Counted from the first letter of the stretch, positions 26,526 to 35,551 are shown. The stretch is DNA of 64,000 nucleotides from Arthrobacter sp. NtRootA1 (GCF_019976975.1 NZ_AP024630.1:1302001-1366000); one strand, 5' to 3'. The notes: generated from the letters alone by a model not told the origin. Numbers and translations are program-made.

Positions 26526-27159
26526 GCACAGCCATCATGATGGCGATGAAGTGGGCCGCGAACGCCAGGACAGTGAACGCATGGAAGAGTTCGTGGAACC
26601 CAAAGTGTTGGACGCTGAAATTTGGCTTCTTAATGGCATAGAAGACCGCGCCGGCTATGTATAGCGCGCCGCCCACGCAGATGAGGATGGCAGAAGCCGC
26701 ATTCGCCGCGAAGAACTGGGGGAGGTAAAAGAGTGCCCCGCAGCCCAAGGCAATGTAGATCGGGACATATAACCAACGAGGAGCGTCTGTCCAAATCACC
26801 CTGAACAGCACCCCGGCGATGGCCGCGGACCAGATAATCCACAACAACGTGACGGCTTGGGAGCGTTCAAGAAGCGACCAAGCCAGCGGCGTATAGCTTC
26901 CGGCGATCACCAACATGATGTTCGTATGATCCAGGCGCTTGAGCACCAGCCGGGTCTTCGGGGACCAGTTTCCGCGATGGTAAACAGCGCTGACACCAAA
27001 GAGGAGGACGCCTGTTACCGCATAGATCGTGGAGGTGATTTTTCGGTCGGCTGTGGGGGCAAGCGCCACTAGGACGATTCCGGCAGCGAGGGCGAAGGGG
27101 GCGGCAACGGCGTGGATCCAACCACGCCATGCGGGCTTGATAGTGAGCAGCTCGGCCAT
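26518..27159 (-). CDS. Hemolysin III / TrhA family membrane protein
   Basis: 213 aa with seven predicted helices, from the ATG at 27159 ([20 protein letters not shown]). PAQR/hemolysin III family marks are SAVYHRGNW, where the Ser-His pair binds zinc, [16 protein letters not shown], and [17 protein letters not shown] with two more zinc-type histidines. In E. coli TrhA takes part in membrane energetics homeostasis; the reaction is not known, and a ceramidase-like hydrolase activity has been proposed for the fold. Its control region has an unusual palindrome. Confidence 0.9.
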   Translation of the reverse strand: MAELLTIKPAWRGWIHAVAAPFALAAGIVLVALAPTADRKITSTIYAVTGVLLFGVSAVYHRGNWSPKTRLVLKRLDHTNIMLVIAGSYTPLAWSLLERSQAVTLLWIIWSAAIAGVLFRVIWTDAPRWLYVPIYIALGCGALFYLPQFFAANAASAILICVGGALYIAGAVFYAIKKPNFSVQHFGFHELFHAFTVLAFAAHFIAIMMAVLS

Positions 27160-27186
27160 CGTTAAAGAGTAACCTACGCTTCGGTA

Positions 27187-27204
27187 AGTTACTGAAAAGT
27201 AACT
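27187..27204 (-). promoter_or_regulatory. Palindromic operator candidate upstream of the TrhA-type gene
   Basis: AGTTACT-GAAA-AGTAACT is an 18-bp perfect palindrome around a 4-bp centre. A third AGTAAC lies at 27168-27173, next to a -10-like TAGGTT (27171-27176, minus). The palindrome covers the -35/spacer position, which fits repression by a TetR- or MarR-like dimer. No such regulator is encoded nearby. Confidence 0.45.
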
Positions 27205-27312
27205 CTGGTTGGATGTGAATGCGACCCGGCCATGCACCTGCGAGGCACCTCGGGAAGGTAGCCTTGGATGTGCGCCGTCGTCGTAAGAGCAAGGAAGTCA
27301 GGTGAAAGTCCG

Positions 27313-28074
27313 GTGGAGCTGCCCGGTTTCCTCTATGGCTTCTACGAGCGCCAACTCCTTCGCTCCCTGAAGCAGGACCGCATCCCCAGGCACATCGGTG
27401 TCATGGTGGATGGCAACCGCAGGTGGGCCCGTCAGTTCAACGCGCCGACCAGCCAGGGGCACCAGGCCGGCGCCGACAAAATCCACGAGTTCCTCGGCTG
27501 GTGCCAGGAGCTTGGCGTCAAAGTAGTGACGCTGTACATGCTCTCCACGGACAACATGAACCGCTCCGGCGAAGAGCTTGACCTGCTCATGGGCATCATC
27601 GCCAACACCATGGACCGGCTGGATGAAAATGAGGACGTCTCCGTGCATGCCATGGGCGCGCCAGAGCTCCTCCCGGACTACCTCGCCGATCGCCTGAACA
27701 AGCTGACCGCCCGGACCCCTGTCCATGAAAAAATCCATGTGAACGTGGCAGTCGGCTATGGTGGGCGGCGTGAAATCGTCGATGCCGTGAAGGAACTCCT
27801 CCGCGACGCCGTCGCCAAGGGGCGGACCATGTCCGACGTCGCAGATGAACTTTCGGTGGACGACATCTCAAGGTTCCTTTATACGCGCGGCCAGCCGGAT
27901 CCGGACCTGGTCATCCGCACTTCCGGTGAGCAGCGGCTCTCCGGATTCCTGATGTGGCAGAGCGCCTACAGCGAGTTCTACTTCTGCGAAGCCCTCTGGC
28001 CGGCATTCCGGAAGGTTGATTTCCTGCGCGCCCTCCGTGACTACGCTGGCCGGCAGCGTCGCTTCGGCTCCTAG
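27313..28074 (+). CDS. uppS: Isoprenyl transferase (cis-prenyl diphosphate synthase)
   Basis: Adds isopentenyl units in cis to make farnesyl- or undecaprenyl-type diphosphates, carriers for wall polymers. 253 aa from the GTG at 27313 (VELPGFLYGFYERQL), a start that matches the N-terminus of short-chain homologues such as mycobacterial Rv1086; the ATG at 27268 is possible. Catalytic Asp33 lies in MVDGNRRWAR, and YMLSTDNMNRS, DLVIRTSGEQRLSGF and ALWPAFRK are family blocks. The short-chain type makes Z,E-farnesyl diphosphate; product length needs testing. Actinobacteria commonly have a second copy elsewhere. Confidence 0.88.
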   Translation: MELPGFLYGFYERQLLRSLKQDRIPRHIGVMVDGNRRWARQFNAPTSQGHQAGADKIHEFLGWCQELGVKVVTLYMLSTDNMNRSGEELDLLMGIIANTMDRLDENEDVSVHAMGAPELLPDYLADRLNKLTARTPVHEKIHVNVAVGYGGRREIVDAVKELLRDAVAKGRTMSDVADELSVDDISRFLYTRGQPDPDLVIRTSGEQRLSGFLMWQSAYSEFYFCEALWPAFRKVDFLRALRDYAGRQRRFGS

Positions 28075-28311
28075 AAGCGGGCCGGTTCACCGAAATTTAA
28101 CGATCCGGACATGCGACTTGCCGACGAAGGATTGCGGAAATGAATGTGTCCGGGATTACGTTAATCCCATCAGCAGGCAAAACCGCCCGCTGATCGGGGA
28201 GGCCAGTAGATGGAGCGAACTATCGCACCAGTTACATGGGAGGCCACGCCCGGCCTTCCGGCCGAGCCGCTTCACCATTAGGCCGGGCGACCGCCCGGGG
28301 CTGGAGTCGAT
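28075..28311 (+). ncRNA. Structured leader upstream of phoH-type gene (unassigned)
   Basis: In this 237-bp gap four paired elements follow one another: CCGGACA/TGTCCGG (28105-28111, 28147-28153); ATCAGCAGGC/GCCCGCTGAT (28169-28178, 28185-28194, one mismatch, extended by CCC/GGG); CGGCC-TTCC-GGCCG (28251-28264); and CCGGGC-GACC-GCCCGG (28283-28298), which ends at the GGGGCTGGAG ribosome site. The second could be a terminator of uppS. The last could occlude the phoH start. I could not match the whole to a known riboswitch. Confidence 0.4.
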
Positions 28312-29700
28312 GTGGCTATTTCAGAGCAACTGCCCACAATGGTTTCTGACGGGGAAAGTGCAGCTACCTCTCGCGCCAAACGGGTTTCATCGGGGGAACG
28401 GACAGCATCGTCTGCAGTGGGCCGCAGCTATGTGATCGATACGTCCGTCTTGCTCTCAGACCCGCACGCACTGCTGCGATTCGCCGAGCACGAAGTCATC
28501 GTCCCAATCGTGGTCATCAGCGAACTGGAAGGCAAACGCCACGATCCCGAACTAGGGTATTTTGCCCGCAAAGCCTTGCGGCTACTGGATGACCTCCGAA
28601 TCGAACATGGCGGACTGGACCACGCAATACCCATTGGCGCCGACGGAGGCATGCTCCGGGTAGAGATGAACCACATTTCCACGGAAGTCCTTCCCGCAGG
28701 CTTCCGGGGCGGGGACAATGACAGCCGCATCCTGGCCGTAGCGAAGAACCTGGCAAACGAGGGTCACAACGTCACCGTGGTGTCCAAGGACCTTCCCATG
28801 CGCGTCAAAGCATCCGCCATGGGATTGCACGCAGACGAATACCGCAACGAACTCGTCAAGGATTCAGGCTGGACCGGCATGGCCGAAGTGGAAGCCGGTG
28901 AAGAGGAAATCGCCACGCTTTACGGTCACGAACCCGTTTTCATCCCTGCCGCCGCTGAACTTCCCGTGAACACCGGTCTTGTCCTCCTGTCCAACCGCGG
29001 CTCGGCGCTCGGCCGCGTGGGGGCCGACAAACAGGTCCGCCTGGTCAAGGGTGACCGTGACGTCTTCGGGCTCCATGGCCGTTCGGCGGAACAACGGCTC
29101 GCCATCGACCTCCTCATGGATCCCGCAGTGGGCATTGTCTCCATCGGTGGGCGAGCCGGCACCGGCAAATCCGCGCTGGCACTCTGTGCGGGCCTCGAAG
29201 CCGTCCTGGAGCGCCGCGAACACCGCAAGGTGGTCGTCTTCCGACCCCTCTACGCTGTAGGCGGCCAGGAACTGGGATACCTCCCAGGGTCTGAATCGGA
29301 AAAGATGAACCCTTGGGCACAGGCTGTCTTCGACACACTCGGTGCATTGGTCAGCCAGGAAGTCGTGGAAGAAGTCATGGACCGCGGCATGCTCGAAGTG
29401 CTGCCGCTCACCCACATCCGAGGACGCTCACTGCACGATGCCTTCGTCATCGTGGACGAGGCACAATCCTTGGAGAAGAACGTCCTCTTGACCGTGATGA
29501 GCCGCATCGGCCAGAACTCCAAGATCGTTCTCACCCATGACGTCGCCCAGCGCGACAACCTCCGAGTCGGCCGGCACGACGGCGTGGCCGCCGTCGTCGA
29601 AACCCTCAAGGGGCATCCGCTGTTTGGCCACATCACGCTCACCAGGTCCGAGAGGTCGCCAATTGCGGCCTTGGTGACGGAGCTGCTCGAAGGGGCGTAG
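28312..29700 (+). CDS. PIN domain-PhoH ATPase fusion (PhoH2 type)
   Basis: 462 aa from the GTG at 28312. The N-terminal PIN nuclease domain (residues 42-180) has the acidic site in [23 protein letters not shown] and [10 protein letters not shown]. The C-terminal PhoH domain has Walker [12 protein letters not shown], Walker [10 protein letters not shown] and LTHDVAQRD. PhoH2 proteins combine RNA unwinding with RNA cleavage and are linked to stress responses in mycobacteria. It is preceded by a structured leader and followed by a strong hairpin, so it is a single-gene unit. Confidence 0.93.
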   Translation: MAISEQLPTMVSDGESAATSRAKRVSSGERTASSAVGRSYVIDTSVLLSDPHALLRFAEHEVIVPIVVISELEGKRHDPELGYFARKALRLLDDLRIEHGGLDHAIPIGADGGMLRVEMNHISTEVLPAGFRGGDNDSRILAVAKNLANEGHNVTVVSKDLPMRVKASAMGLHADEYRNELVKDSGWTGMAEVEAGEEEIATLYGHEPVFIPAAAELPVNTGLVLLSNRGSALGRVGADKQVRLVKGDRDVFGLHGRSAEQRLAIDLLMDPAVGIVSIGGRAGTGKSALALCAGLEAVLERREHRKVVVFRPLYAVGGQELGYLPGSESEKMNPWAQAVFDTLGALVSQEVVEEVMDRGMLEVLPLTHIRGRSLHDAFVIVDEAQSLEKNVLLTVMSRIGQNSKIVLTHDVAQRDNLRVGRHDGVAAVVETLKGHPLFGHITLTRSERSPIAALVTELLEGA

Positions 29701-29720
29701 ATCTAACGTTCGATTAGTGT

Positions 29721-29758
29721 GAAGGGCCGTGGTCCGGTTAGCCGGGCCACGGCCCTTC
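29721..29758 (+). terminator. Terminator hairpin after phoH-type gene
   Basis: A 17-bp stem with one G-T wobble (29721-29737 with 29742-29758) closes a TTAG tetraloop, 20 nt after the stop. There is no long T tract. The rest of the gap to 29880 holds nothing recognisable. Confidence 0.65.
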
Positions 29759-29880
29759 GCCGTCGCTTAGACACGGCGCAAAGGGACCCTCTCGGTCGCT
29801 GGGCGACCTCGCCGGGTCCGTTGCGTCGCGATGCGCTCCTGTGCGAAGGACCGAAGCTCGGCCAGCGGTTTAGTCGCCGT

Positions 29881-30525
29881 TCAGAGCCCGAGGTAGCTGG
29901 CTAGCCCTTTGTGGCCGTGGACTTTTAGGGTCCAGTTGGGGCGGTTGAAGGTTTTGGGGGTGAGGCGGACTCTTTGGACTTCTTCGACTTTCTCGCCCCA
30001 GCCGTCGCGGACGAGGCCGTTGAGTTCGTAGCCGAGACTCAGGGAGACGCCCAACGATTGCTTGTTCCAGGAGGCGGCTTCGGATTCGGCCACTTCCGCC
30101 TGCAGGTAATCGAACGCATAGCTTACGACGGCGGCACGCATCTCTTTGCCGATGCCGCGGCCTTGCGCGGACTGCTTGAGCCAGGATCCTGTGCTCACTG
30201 TCTTCAGGGTCTTGAAGTTTTTGGCGCCGAGGTCCTGGACTCCAAGGAATTCGTCGTCCTGCCATACTGCCAAGAGCAGGGTCCAGGAGTCTTTGGCGAA
30301 ATTTGCCCTGCAGCGCCAGTACCACTGAGCCATGTTCGGGGCGAGCTCGTCGTCCGGGAGCTCTGCCCACGGGGTGCTGAACGGGCTCTTGCCGGGCTCG
30401 TGGACACCGGAACGGGCGGCAGCTACCGCGGCTGGGATGTCCTCATCCAGGATGGGCCGGATGGTAAGCCTCGGGGTGGTGAGGGTAAGTCCGAACGGGG
30501 GCCAGATGTCTGCCAGCGATGTCAT
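29881..30525 (-). CDS. GNAT family N-acetyltransferase
   Basis: 214 aa. The acetyl-CoA loop QGRGIGKEMRAAVVSYAF follows LGVQDLGAKNFKTLKTVSTG, and ASWNKQSLGVSLSLGYELNG is the usual GNAT ending motif for RimJ/RimL-like enzymes. The N-terminus MTSLADIWPPFGLTLTTPRL is typical of an actinobacterial subgroup. The substrate (protein N-terminus, small amine or antibiotic) is unknown. TAAGCT 6 nt before the ATG at 30525 supports a leaderless start. Confidence 0.85.
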   Translation of the reverse strand: MTSLADIWPPFGLTLTTPRLTIRPILDEDIPAAVAAARSGVHEPGKSPFSTPWAELPDDELAPNMAQWYWRCRANFAKDSWTLLLAVWQDDEFLGVQDLGAKNFKTLKTVSTGSWLKQSAQGRGIGKEMRAAVVSYAFDYLQAEVAESEAASWNKQSLGVSLSLGYELNGLVRDGWGEKVEEVQRVRLTPKTFNRPNWTLKVHGHKGLASYLGL

Positions 30526-30531
30526 CGCCGT

Positions 30532-30537
30532 AGCTTA
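30532..30537 (-). promoter_or_regulatory. -10 element of GNAT gene, leaderless
   Basis: TAAGCT on the minus strand, 6 nt (ACGGCG) before the ATG at 30525. Confidence 0.5.
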
Positions 30538-30659
30538 GCCCGGCTGTCGAGGCCATGCGAGTCACAGAGCTGGTGACAGCCTATTGCGTGGTGGACCCGC
30601 TATCACGTTGTTGGCCAACCATGGAATAGCGGGTTCACAACGTTTCGTGGATGTGAAGG

Positions 30660-31478
30660 TCAGGCGGCGGGGCCTATGTCCCAGGAGATATGGCGCCGAA
30701 CGTCGGTCAGGTTCATTGACTCGGCAAGGAAAAGATCGTCCAGCATGTATTCGTCAACGGCCAGGATCTTCAGCCAATGACCCTTGCCGGCCGTATCGCC
30801 GTCCAGGCTTTGGCTGGCGACGCAGACGCCTGTGCCGGCATCCACGCGGATCAGCGTCCGGCCCGGGTGGGCCAAGGGTTGGGCAGGATCCAAGGGCACG
30901 TAGGTTCGGCCACGGGTAACCACTGTTTCCAAGGCCATCCGTCCCTCATGATCTACTTCACGGGGCTCTTCCAAGGACACGGGGTTGGAATCCGGGAACT
31001 CCAGGGGGACGGGCGCATTGCCGGCAAGTTCCACCGGATCCAGTGCCGCAGCCAGCCGTCCGTTGCCAAAGGACGGTTCACCGTAGGCCGCCTCGGGGCG
31101 CCTTCGGACCAAGCCAGCGCCATCATAGACCGGGGTCACCAAGTGGGCAGGGAGTAACCAGGAGCGTCGCGTGGCACTGACGTAGAGGTCGTCACGGGAA
31201 TCGTTGATGCCCGTGGTGCTGTGCAGCAGCTTTCCGTCAGGAGTCTCCAGCCGCAGCGCGCCGGGCCGCCTCAGCCATGCACGGACCAGATTGGCGCCAG
31301 TCCCAGGGCGTTCGAGGTATTCGAAACGGAGACTCGTCCACTTCCACGGTGAAGAGCGGCAGAGATTGCGGAATGTGGAGGACAAGTCCTGTGCCTGGCC
31401 GCCATGCCCGTTAGCTGGCGCAAAACCAGATCCGAAGTCCGGTCCGAAACCTGATCCACCTGCACTGTAGCGCGCCAT
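30660..31478 (-). CDS. Hypothetical protein, conserved-looking
   Basis: 272 aa from the ATG at 31478 (MARYSAGGSGFGP), the start supported by TAAACT 6 nt upstream. No signal peptide or membrane helix is evident. A Gly-rich N-terminus is followed by a beta-rich body with RFEYLERPGTGANLVRAWLR, a long proline-containing stretch, and a C-terminal part ending DVRRHISWDIGPAA. The middle (LETPDGKLLHSTTG, RTLIRVDAGTGVCVASQS) is reminiscent of the repeated beta-strand layout of outer-membrane-lipoprotein-like carriers, but I do not claim that. Function unknown. Divergent from a prepilin peptidase. Confidence 0.7.
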   Translation of the reverse strand: MARYSAGGSGFGPDFGSGFAPANGHGGQAQDLSSTFRNLCRSSPWKWTSLRFEYLERPGTGANLVRAWLRRPGALRLETPDGKLLHSTTGINDSRDDLYVSATRRSWLLPAHLVTPVYDGAGLVRRRPEAAYGEPSFGNGRLAAALDPVELAGNAPVPLEFPDSNPVSLEEPREVDHEGRMALETVVTRGRTYVPLDPAQPLAHPGRTLIRVDAGTGVCVASQSLDGDTAGKGHWLKILAVDEYMLDDLFLAESMNLTDVRRHISWDIGPAA

Positions 31479-31484
31479 ATCCAC

Positions 31485-31490
31485 AGTTTA
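31485..31490 (-). promoter_or_regulatory. -10 element of hypothetical gene, leaderless
   Basis: TAAACT on the minus strand, 6 nt (GTGGAT) before the ATG at 31478. Confidence 0.5.
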
Positions 31491-31527
31491 CCTACGCGTT
31501 CAACCCGGCCTCTGGACCAATTCGGGA

Positions 31528-31533
31528 TAGCAT
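31528..31533 (+). promoter_or_regulatory. -10 element of prepilin peptidase gene, leaderless
   Basis: TAGCAT, 7 nt before the GTG at 31541. It faces the -10 element of the divergent gene, 38 bp away. Confidence 0.45.
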
Positions 31534-31540
31534 CTGCAGG

Positions 31541-32086
31541 GTGATCCGACGACTCGCCGACCTCTGGGACGCCAGCCCGCTGGGCTTCTGGCTGGTGGTT
31601 CTTGCGTGCGCGTATTTCCTGGTGATGGCGGTGCGCCTGACCATTATTGATATCCGGAGCCATCTGCTGCCGAACCGGATCGTCTTTCCCTCCTACGCGG
31701 TGGGCGGGGTCCTGCTGCTGGGCGCTGCGGTTCTGGTGTTTGTTGGCGGCCCCGATGCTGGGCTGGATGCCTCGCTGTTCGGTATCCCCGGGCTCGGAGT
31801 GCTGGCCGGTGGCGGCGTGCTGTGGCTGTTCTACTTCCTGCTTCGTTTGGTCTATCCACCTGGTATGGGGTTCGGCGACGTGAAGCTGGCCGGAGTCCTT
31901 GGGTTATACCTCGGCTACCTCGGGTGGGCCCATGTCTTCGCGGGCACCTTCGCTGCTTTCTTGCTCGGCGGGTTGTGGAGCCTGGTGATCCTTGTGGCCA
32001 GGCGCGGCACGCTGGGTTCGGCTATCCCGTTCGGGCCCTTCATGCTGGCAGGAGCCTTGGTGAGCATGGTGCTTTTGCCTGCGTGA
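31541..32086 (+). CDS. A24 family prepilin peptidase
   Basis: 181 aa, about five helices. This aspartyl membrane protease removes the leader of type IV prepilins or Flp pilins. The first catalytic Asp is in TIIDIRSHLLPNRIV and the second in GMGFGDVKLAGVLG. It lacks the N-terminal methylase domain of PilD, so it is of the small TadV/CpaA-like form. No pilus genes are near, so it probably serves a tad or com locus elsewhere. The next gene encodes a lipoprotein in the same direction, but a 133-nt gap makes co-transcription uncertain. Confidence 0.9.
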   Translation: MIRRLADLWDASPLGFWLVVLACAYFLVMAVRLTIIDIRSHLLPNRIVFPSYAVGGVLLLGAAVLVFVGGPDAGLDASLFGIPGLGVLAGGGVLWLFYFLLRLVYPPGMGFGDVKLAGVLGLYLGYLGWAHVFAGTFAAFLLGGLWSLVILVARRGTLGSAIPFGPFMLAGALVSMVLLPA

Positions 32087-32219
32087 TTCTTCCAAGTCGC
32101 CCCGCCCGGGACCAACTGCGGCCGAACTGCAACGCTTCCCGTATTCTGCGGGTTCACCAGGCTGCGGCATGCTTAGCCCAGATGGTTTGACGCGCTTAAG
32201 ACACCTGGAGGGGGCTGCT

Positions 32220-32723
32220 GTGCAGAGGGGTAGTTTTTGGCCTGTGCCGGGTGTCGCCATGGCCTGCGCTTTGATGCTCTCGGGCTGCGGGCAATCGGGC
32301 AACGTTCCCGGTGCAAGCCCTGGGGCCAGCATTCAAGCGCTCATGACCCAGCAGCCGGAGCCCTTCTGCCAGGGCGGCCCGTTGGGTTGCTCCACCTTCA
32401 CGTCGGTGCGCGGGAGCGATGCCACTGGAGACGTAGCGTGGCTTGGGACACAACCGCTGCGGATCAGCTCGACGCATGTCAACGGGGCGTGGACCCTACT
32501 GGTGAAGACACCGTGCAATGTGCTCAATGTGGAAGTCTCCGTCCAGGAAGATGTCTGGGCAACGCGTTCAATGGCCGCCTCGGCCATGGGCTGCCGGGAG
32601 CTTGAGGGAAGCTACGAGGCTTGGACCGTCAAGCTCTTTGAGCAGCCTGTTCAATGGAACCTCGACGACGGCATGCTCACGTTGAGCAACCCACACGCCA
32701 CGATCGAATTCAAGGAAAGCTAA
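32220..32723 (+). CDS. META-domain-like lipoprotein
   Basis: 167 aa from the GTG at 32220, which follows GGAGGGGG. A signal segment ends in the lipobox MLSGC, so it is likely lipidated and held on the outer face of the membrane. The mature part has GAWTLLVKTPCNVLNVEV, ASAMGCRELEG and DDGMLTLSNPHATIEF, the spacing seen in META/HslJ domains, including the paired cysteines. Function is unknown; such proteins are tied to envelope stress or metal. The next gene starts 4 nt after its stop. Confidence 0.7.
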   Translation: MQRGSFWPVPGVAMACALMLSGCGQSGNVPGASPGASIQALMTQQPEPFCQGGPLGCSTFTSVRGSDATGDVAWLGTQPLRISSTHVNGAWTLLVKTPCNVLNVEVSVQEDVWATRSMAASAMGCRELEGSYEAWTVKLFEQPVQWNLDDGMLTLSNPHATIEFKES

Positions 32724-32727
32724 CGCC

Positions 32728-33204
32728 GTGGGCGCACCCGAATTTATCCTCAAGCTACGGGAGAAGATCGGGAATGATCCGCTCTGGTTGCCGGCGGTCA
32801 GGGGAGTAGTCTTCGACGACGATGGCAGGGTGCTGCTCTGCCAAAGGGCGGACAATCACCACTGGACAGTGATCACCGGCATCCTTGAACCGGGCGAGCA
32901 TCCCGCTCCCGGACTGGTCAGGGAAATCTTCGAGGAGACGGCGGTTGTGGCCGAAACTGAGCGGATCATCGGCGTCGGCGTTGTAGGTCCGGTGACCTTT
33001 CCGAATGGCGACGTTTGCGACTTCCTGGACATCACCTTCCGCTGCAGGTATGTCTCCGGCAATGCTCAGGTAAACGATGACGAATCGATCGCTGTTGGCT
33101 GGTTCGGCTTGGATGAACTGCCTGATGTGAGCGAGGGGAACCTTCAGGCCATCAGGCTCGCCACGGAGCCCGAAGGCCCCGTGGCGTACCAGGAGGAGGA
33201 CTAA
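32728..33204 (+). CDS. NUDIX hydrolase
   Basis: 158 aa. It hydrolyses a nucleoside diphosphate linked to another group. The Nudix box runs from GILEPGEHPAP to LVREIFEETAV: all acidic metal ligands (E, REx2EE) are present, but the usual Gly near the end (EExG) is Ala. RGVVFDDDGRVLLCQRADNH opens the fold. The GTG at 32728 is 4 nt after the lipoprotein stop. The substrate is not predictable. It could also act as a housecleaning pyrophosphatase. Confidence 0.88.
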   Translation: MGAPEFILKLREKIGNDPLWLPAVRGVVFDDDGRVLLCQRADNHHWTVITGILEPGEHPAPGLVREIFEETAVVAETERIIGVGVVGPVTFPNGDVCDFLDITFRCRYVSGNAQVNDDESIAVGWFGLDELPDVSEGNLQAIRLATEPEGPVAYQEED

Positions 33205-33345
33205 GGTATTTGGCGCCGGCGTTGGCCGGAGTTTCAGCCGCGAGGGTGGTCAGTCGAAAAAGTGCAAAAAGAGAGTTGGGTTTGTGTACAGCAGGCGACC
33301 GTGGGGGCCGGACCTGTACGCAAAGTCCCTGTACGAGGACGGCTT

Positions 33346-33393
33346 ACGACGACGGCCGGCGCCTTTAGTGTGAAAGGTGCCGGCCGTCGTCGT
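33346..33393 (-). terminator. fumC terminator
   Basis: A 21-bp stem with one wobble (33346-33366 with 33373-33393) and a 6-nt loop lies 22 nt after the fumC stop. It is the longest perfect inverted repeat in the window and may also stop the converging Nudix transcript. The gap from 33205 holds nothing else recognisable. Confidence 0.75.
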
Positions 33394-33415
33394 GCTTTGG
33401 GTGTTAAGCCAGAAG

Positions 33416-34843
33416 TCAAGCCTTGTGGGCAGGGGAGGTCATGGTGGTGACATCCAGTGCCTTGTCCAGGTCTGCCTCGGAAACCTTGCCCTCGCCCTCG
33501 CCGACGAAGCCGAGCTTCTCGGTTGCCTGGCGGATAGTCAGGCCCTCCTTGACGGCGATCTTGGCGATCTTGGCGGCGTTCTCGTAACCGATGAACTTGT
33601 TCAGCGGGGTCACGATGGACGGGGAAGCCTCAGCCAGGAAGCGGGCGCGCTCGACGTTGGCGGTGATGCCGTCGATCATCTTGTCGGCCATCACGCGGCT
33701 GGTGTTGGCCAGCAGGCGGATGGACTCGAGCAGGTTGGCGGCCATGACGGGGATGCCGACGTTCAATTCGAAGGCGCCGTTGGTGCCGGACCATGCGATA
33801 GCGGTGTCGTTGCCGATGACCTGGGCGCACACCATGATGGAGGCTTCGCAGATAACGGGGTTGACCTTGCCCGGCATGATCGAGGAGCCCGGCTGAAGGT
33901 CCGGGATGGCGATTTCGCCGAGGCCCGTGTTGGGGCCGGAACCCATCCAGCGGAGGTCGTTGTTGATCTTCATGAAGGAGATCGCGATGTTGCGCAACTG
34001 GCTGGAGCCCTCGATGAGGCCGTCGCGGTTTGCCTGTGCTTCGAAGTGGTCGCGAGCTTCTGTCAGCGGCAGGCCGGTGTCGGCTGCGAGCAGTTCGATG
34101 ACGCGCTCCGGGAAGCCGGCAGGAGTGTTGATGCCGGTGCCAACAGCGGTGCCACCAAGGGGGACCTCGGCGACGCGGGGGAGTGCTGCGTTGATGCGCT
34201 CGATACCGTAACGGACCTGGGCGGCGTAGCCACCGAACTCCTGGCCGAGCATTACCGGCGTGGCGTCCATGAGGTGGGTGCGGCCGGACTTGACGACGTC
34301 CTTGAACTCCGCGGCCTTACGGTCCAAAGATGCTGCCAGGTATTCCAGGGCCGGGATCAGGTCATTGATCAGGGCAGAGGTGGCGGCAACGTGGACGGAC
34401 GTCGGGAACACATCGTTGGAGGACTGCGAAGCGTTCACGTGATCGTTGGGGTGGACCACCTTGTCGCTGCCCGCAGCTGCGAGGGCACGCGAAGCGAGCT
34501 CTGCGATGACCTCGTTGGTGTTCATGTTGGAAGAAGTGCCAGAGCCGGTCTGGAAGACGTCAATCGGGAAGTCGCCGTCGTACTTGCCGGTGGCTACCTC
34601 ATCGGCAGCTGCGGCGATTGCCTCGGCGAGCTCACCATCGAGCACCCCCAGTTCGGCGTTCGCCAGTGCAGCGGCCTTCTTGACGCGTGCAAGGGCTTCG
34701 ATGTGAGTGCGCTCAAGCGTCTTGCCGGAGATAGGGAAGTTCTCCACAGCACGCTGCGTCTGGGCGCGGTACAGGGCGTTCACGGGGACGCGAACTTCGC
34801 CCATCGTGTCATGTTCAATACGGAACTCAGTGGTGGAAGTCAT
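33416..34843 (-). CDS. fumC: Class II fumarate hydratase
   Basis: Interconverts fumarate and L-malate in the TCA cycle. 475 aa, usual length. The family signature [11 protein letters not shown], the substrate loop [26 protein letters not shown] and [12 protein letters not shown] are all present, and the C-terminal [13 protein letters not shown] fits FumC. It needs no iron-sulfur cluster. The ATG at 34843 has TAAGCT 6 nt upstream, so the mRNA is probably leaderless. Aspartase and argininosuccinate lyase share the fold, but the motif set is that of fumarase. Confidence 0.96.
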   Translation of the reverse strand: MTSTTEFRIEHDTMGEVRVPVNALYRAQTQRAVENFPISGKTLERTHIEALARVKKAAALANAELGVLDGELAEAIAAAADEVATGKYDGDFPIDVFQTGSGTSSNMNTNEVIAELASRALAAAGSDKVVHPNDHVNASQSSNDVFPTSVHVAATSALINDLIPALEYLAASLDRKAAEFKDVVKSGRTHLMDATPVMLGQEFGGYAAQVRYGIERINAALPRVAEVPLGGTAVGTGINTPAGFPERVIELLAADTGLPLTEARDHFEAQANRDGLIEGSSQLRNIAISFMKINNDLRWMGSGPNTGLGEIAIPDLQPGSSIMPGKVNPVICEASIMVCAQVIGNDTAIAWSGTNGAFELNVGIPVMAANLLESIRLLANTSRVMADKMIDGITANVERARFLAEASPSIVTPLNKFIGYENAAKIAKIAVKEGLTIRQATEKLGFVGEGEGKVSEADLDKALDVTTMTSPAHKA

Positions 34844-34849
34844 GGGGCT

Positions 34850-34855
34850 AGCTTA
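34850..34855 (-). promoter_or_regulatory. -10 element of fumC, leaderless
   Basis: TAAGCT on the minus strand, 6 nt (AGCCCC) before the ATG at 34843. Confidence 0.5.
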
Positions 34856-34898
34856 GGGCGATTGGGGGTCGCATCGAAAACCCGGGAGGGAGTGCTAC

Positions 34899-34924
34899 GT
34901 GCTCCGGCGCGGAGGCCGGAGCAC
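34899..34924 (-). terminator. Hairpin after carbonic anhydrase gene
   Basis: GTGCTCCGGC (34899-34908) and GCCGGAGCAC (34915-34924) form a perfect 10-bp stem, 7 nt beyond the stop and upstream of the fumC promoter. There is no T tract. Confidence 0.6.
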
Positions 34925-34930
34925 GGTCCA

Positions 34931-35545
34931 CTAAAGCTTGCCGATCCCGGAAACGAGGGCCGCACGGCCTTCATCGAGCTTGTAGGACAGGCCCACCACA
35001 GCCACGCGGCCGTCGTCGATGGCGTCCGAAATCACACGTGAGCTGTCGGCCAGCCTCGCTGAGGTTTGCTTGACGTGCTCCACCACCATGTCGTTGACGT
35101 CTTCCTGGTCGTTGCGCAGGGAAGTCAGGACGGACGGGGTGATGCGTTCCACGAGATCGCGGATGAAGCCAGCGGGCATCTCTCCGGTTTGCACGGCGGC
35201 CTTGGTAGCCGTGACGGCTCCGCAGCTGTCGTGGCCAAGGATGACGATCAGTGGAACACGAAGCTCAGCAATGCTGTATTCAAGGGAACCGAGGACGGCG
35301 TCGTCGATCACCTGGCCTGCGGTGCGCACCACAAAGGCGTCGCCCAACCCGAGATCGAAGATAATCTCGGCCGCGAGGCGGGAATCGGAGCAGCCAAAGA
35401 TGACAGCGAAGGGGTTCTGGTTCTCGATGAGTGATGAGCGTCGGGACGCGTCCTGGTTCGGGTGCAGCGATTCGCCGGCAACAAAACGTTCGTTGCCCTC
35501 TTGGAGGCGGCGCCAGGCAAGGGCGGGAGTCAGATATGTAGGCAC
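34931..35545 (-). CDS. Beta-class carbonic anhydrase
   Basis: 204 aa. Converts CO2 and water to bicarbonate. The zinc ligands are in GCSDSRLAAE (Cys, and the Asp-Arg pair) and ILGHDSCGAV (His, Cys). The protein is cytoplasmic, without a signal peptide. The start is the GTG at 35545, 6 nt after TAAAGT, so probably leaderless. It supplies bicarbonate for biotin carboxylases and other carboxylations. It follows the DUF4245 gene on the same strand, but a hairpin intervenes. Confidence 0.94.
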   Translation of the reverse strand: MPTYLTPALAWRRLQEGNERFVAGESLHPNQDASRRSSLIENQNPFAVIFGCSDSRLAAEIIFDLGLGDAFVVRTAGQVIDDAVLGSLEYSIAELRVPLIVILGHDSCGAVTATKAAVQTGEMPAGFIRDLVERITPSVLTSLRNDQEDVNDMVVEHVKQTSARLADSSRVISDAIDDGRVAVVGLSYKLDEGRAALVSGIGKL

Positions 35546-35551
35546 CTGATT

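Noticed and set aside
28200..28300. tRNA-like stretch in the phoH leader (on the minus strand it resembles a D-arm)
   Set aside because: No acceptor stem, anticodon loop or T-arm can be placed; the pairings are better explained as local hairpins.
28075..28311. c-di-AMP (ydaO) riboswitch
   Set aside because: The conserved landmarks of that element are not found in order; only generic stems are present.
33416..35041. Long open frame antisense to fumC (and similar ones opposite the LCP, DUF5719 and glycosyltransferase genes)
   Set aside because: High-GC codon bias produces long antisense frames; these lack family motifs and ribosome sites, while the sense genes have complete active sites.
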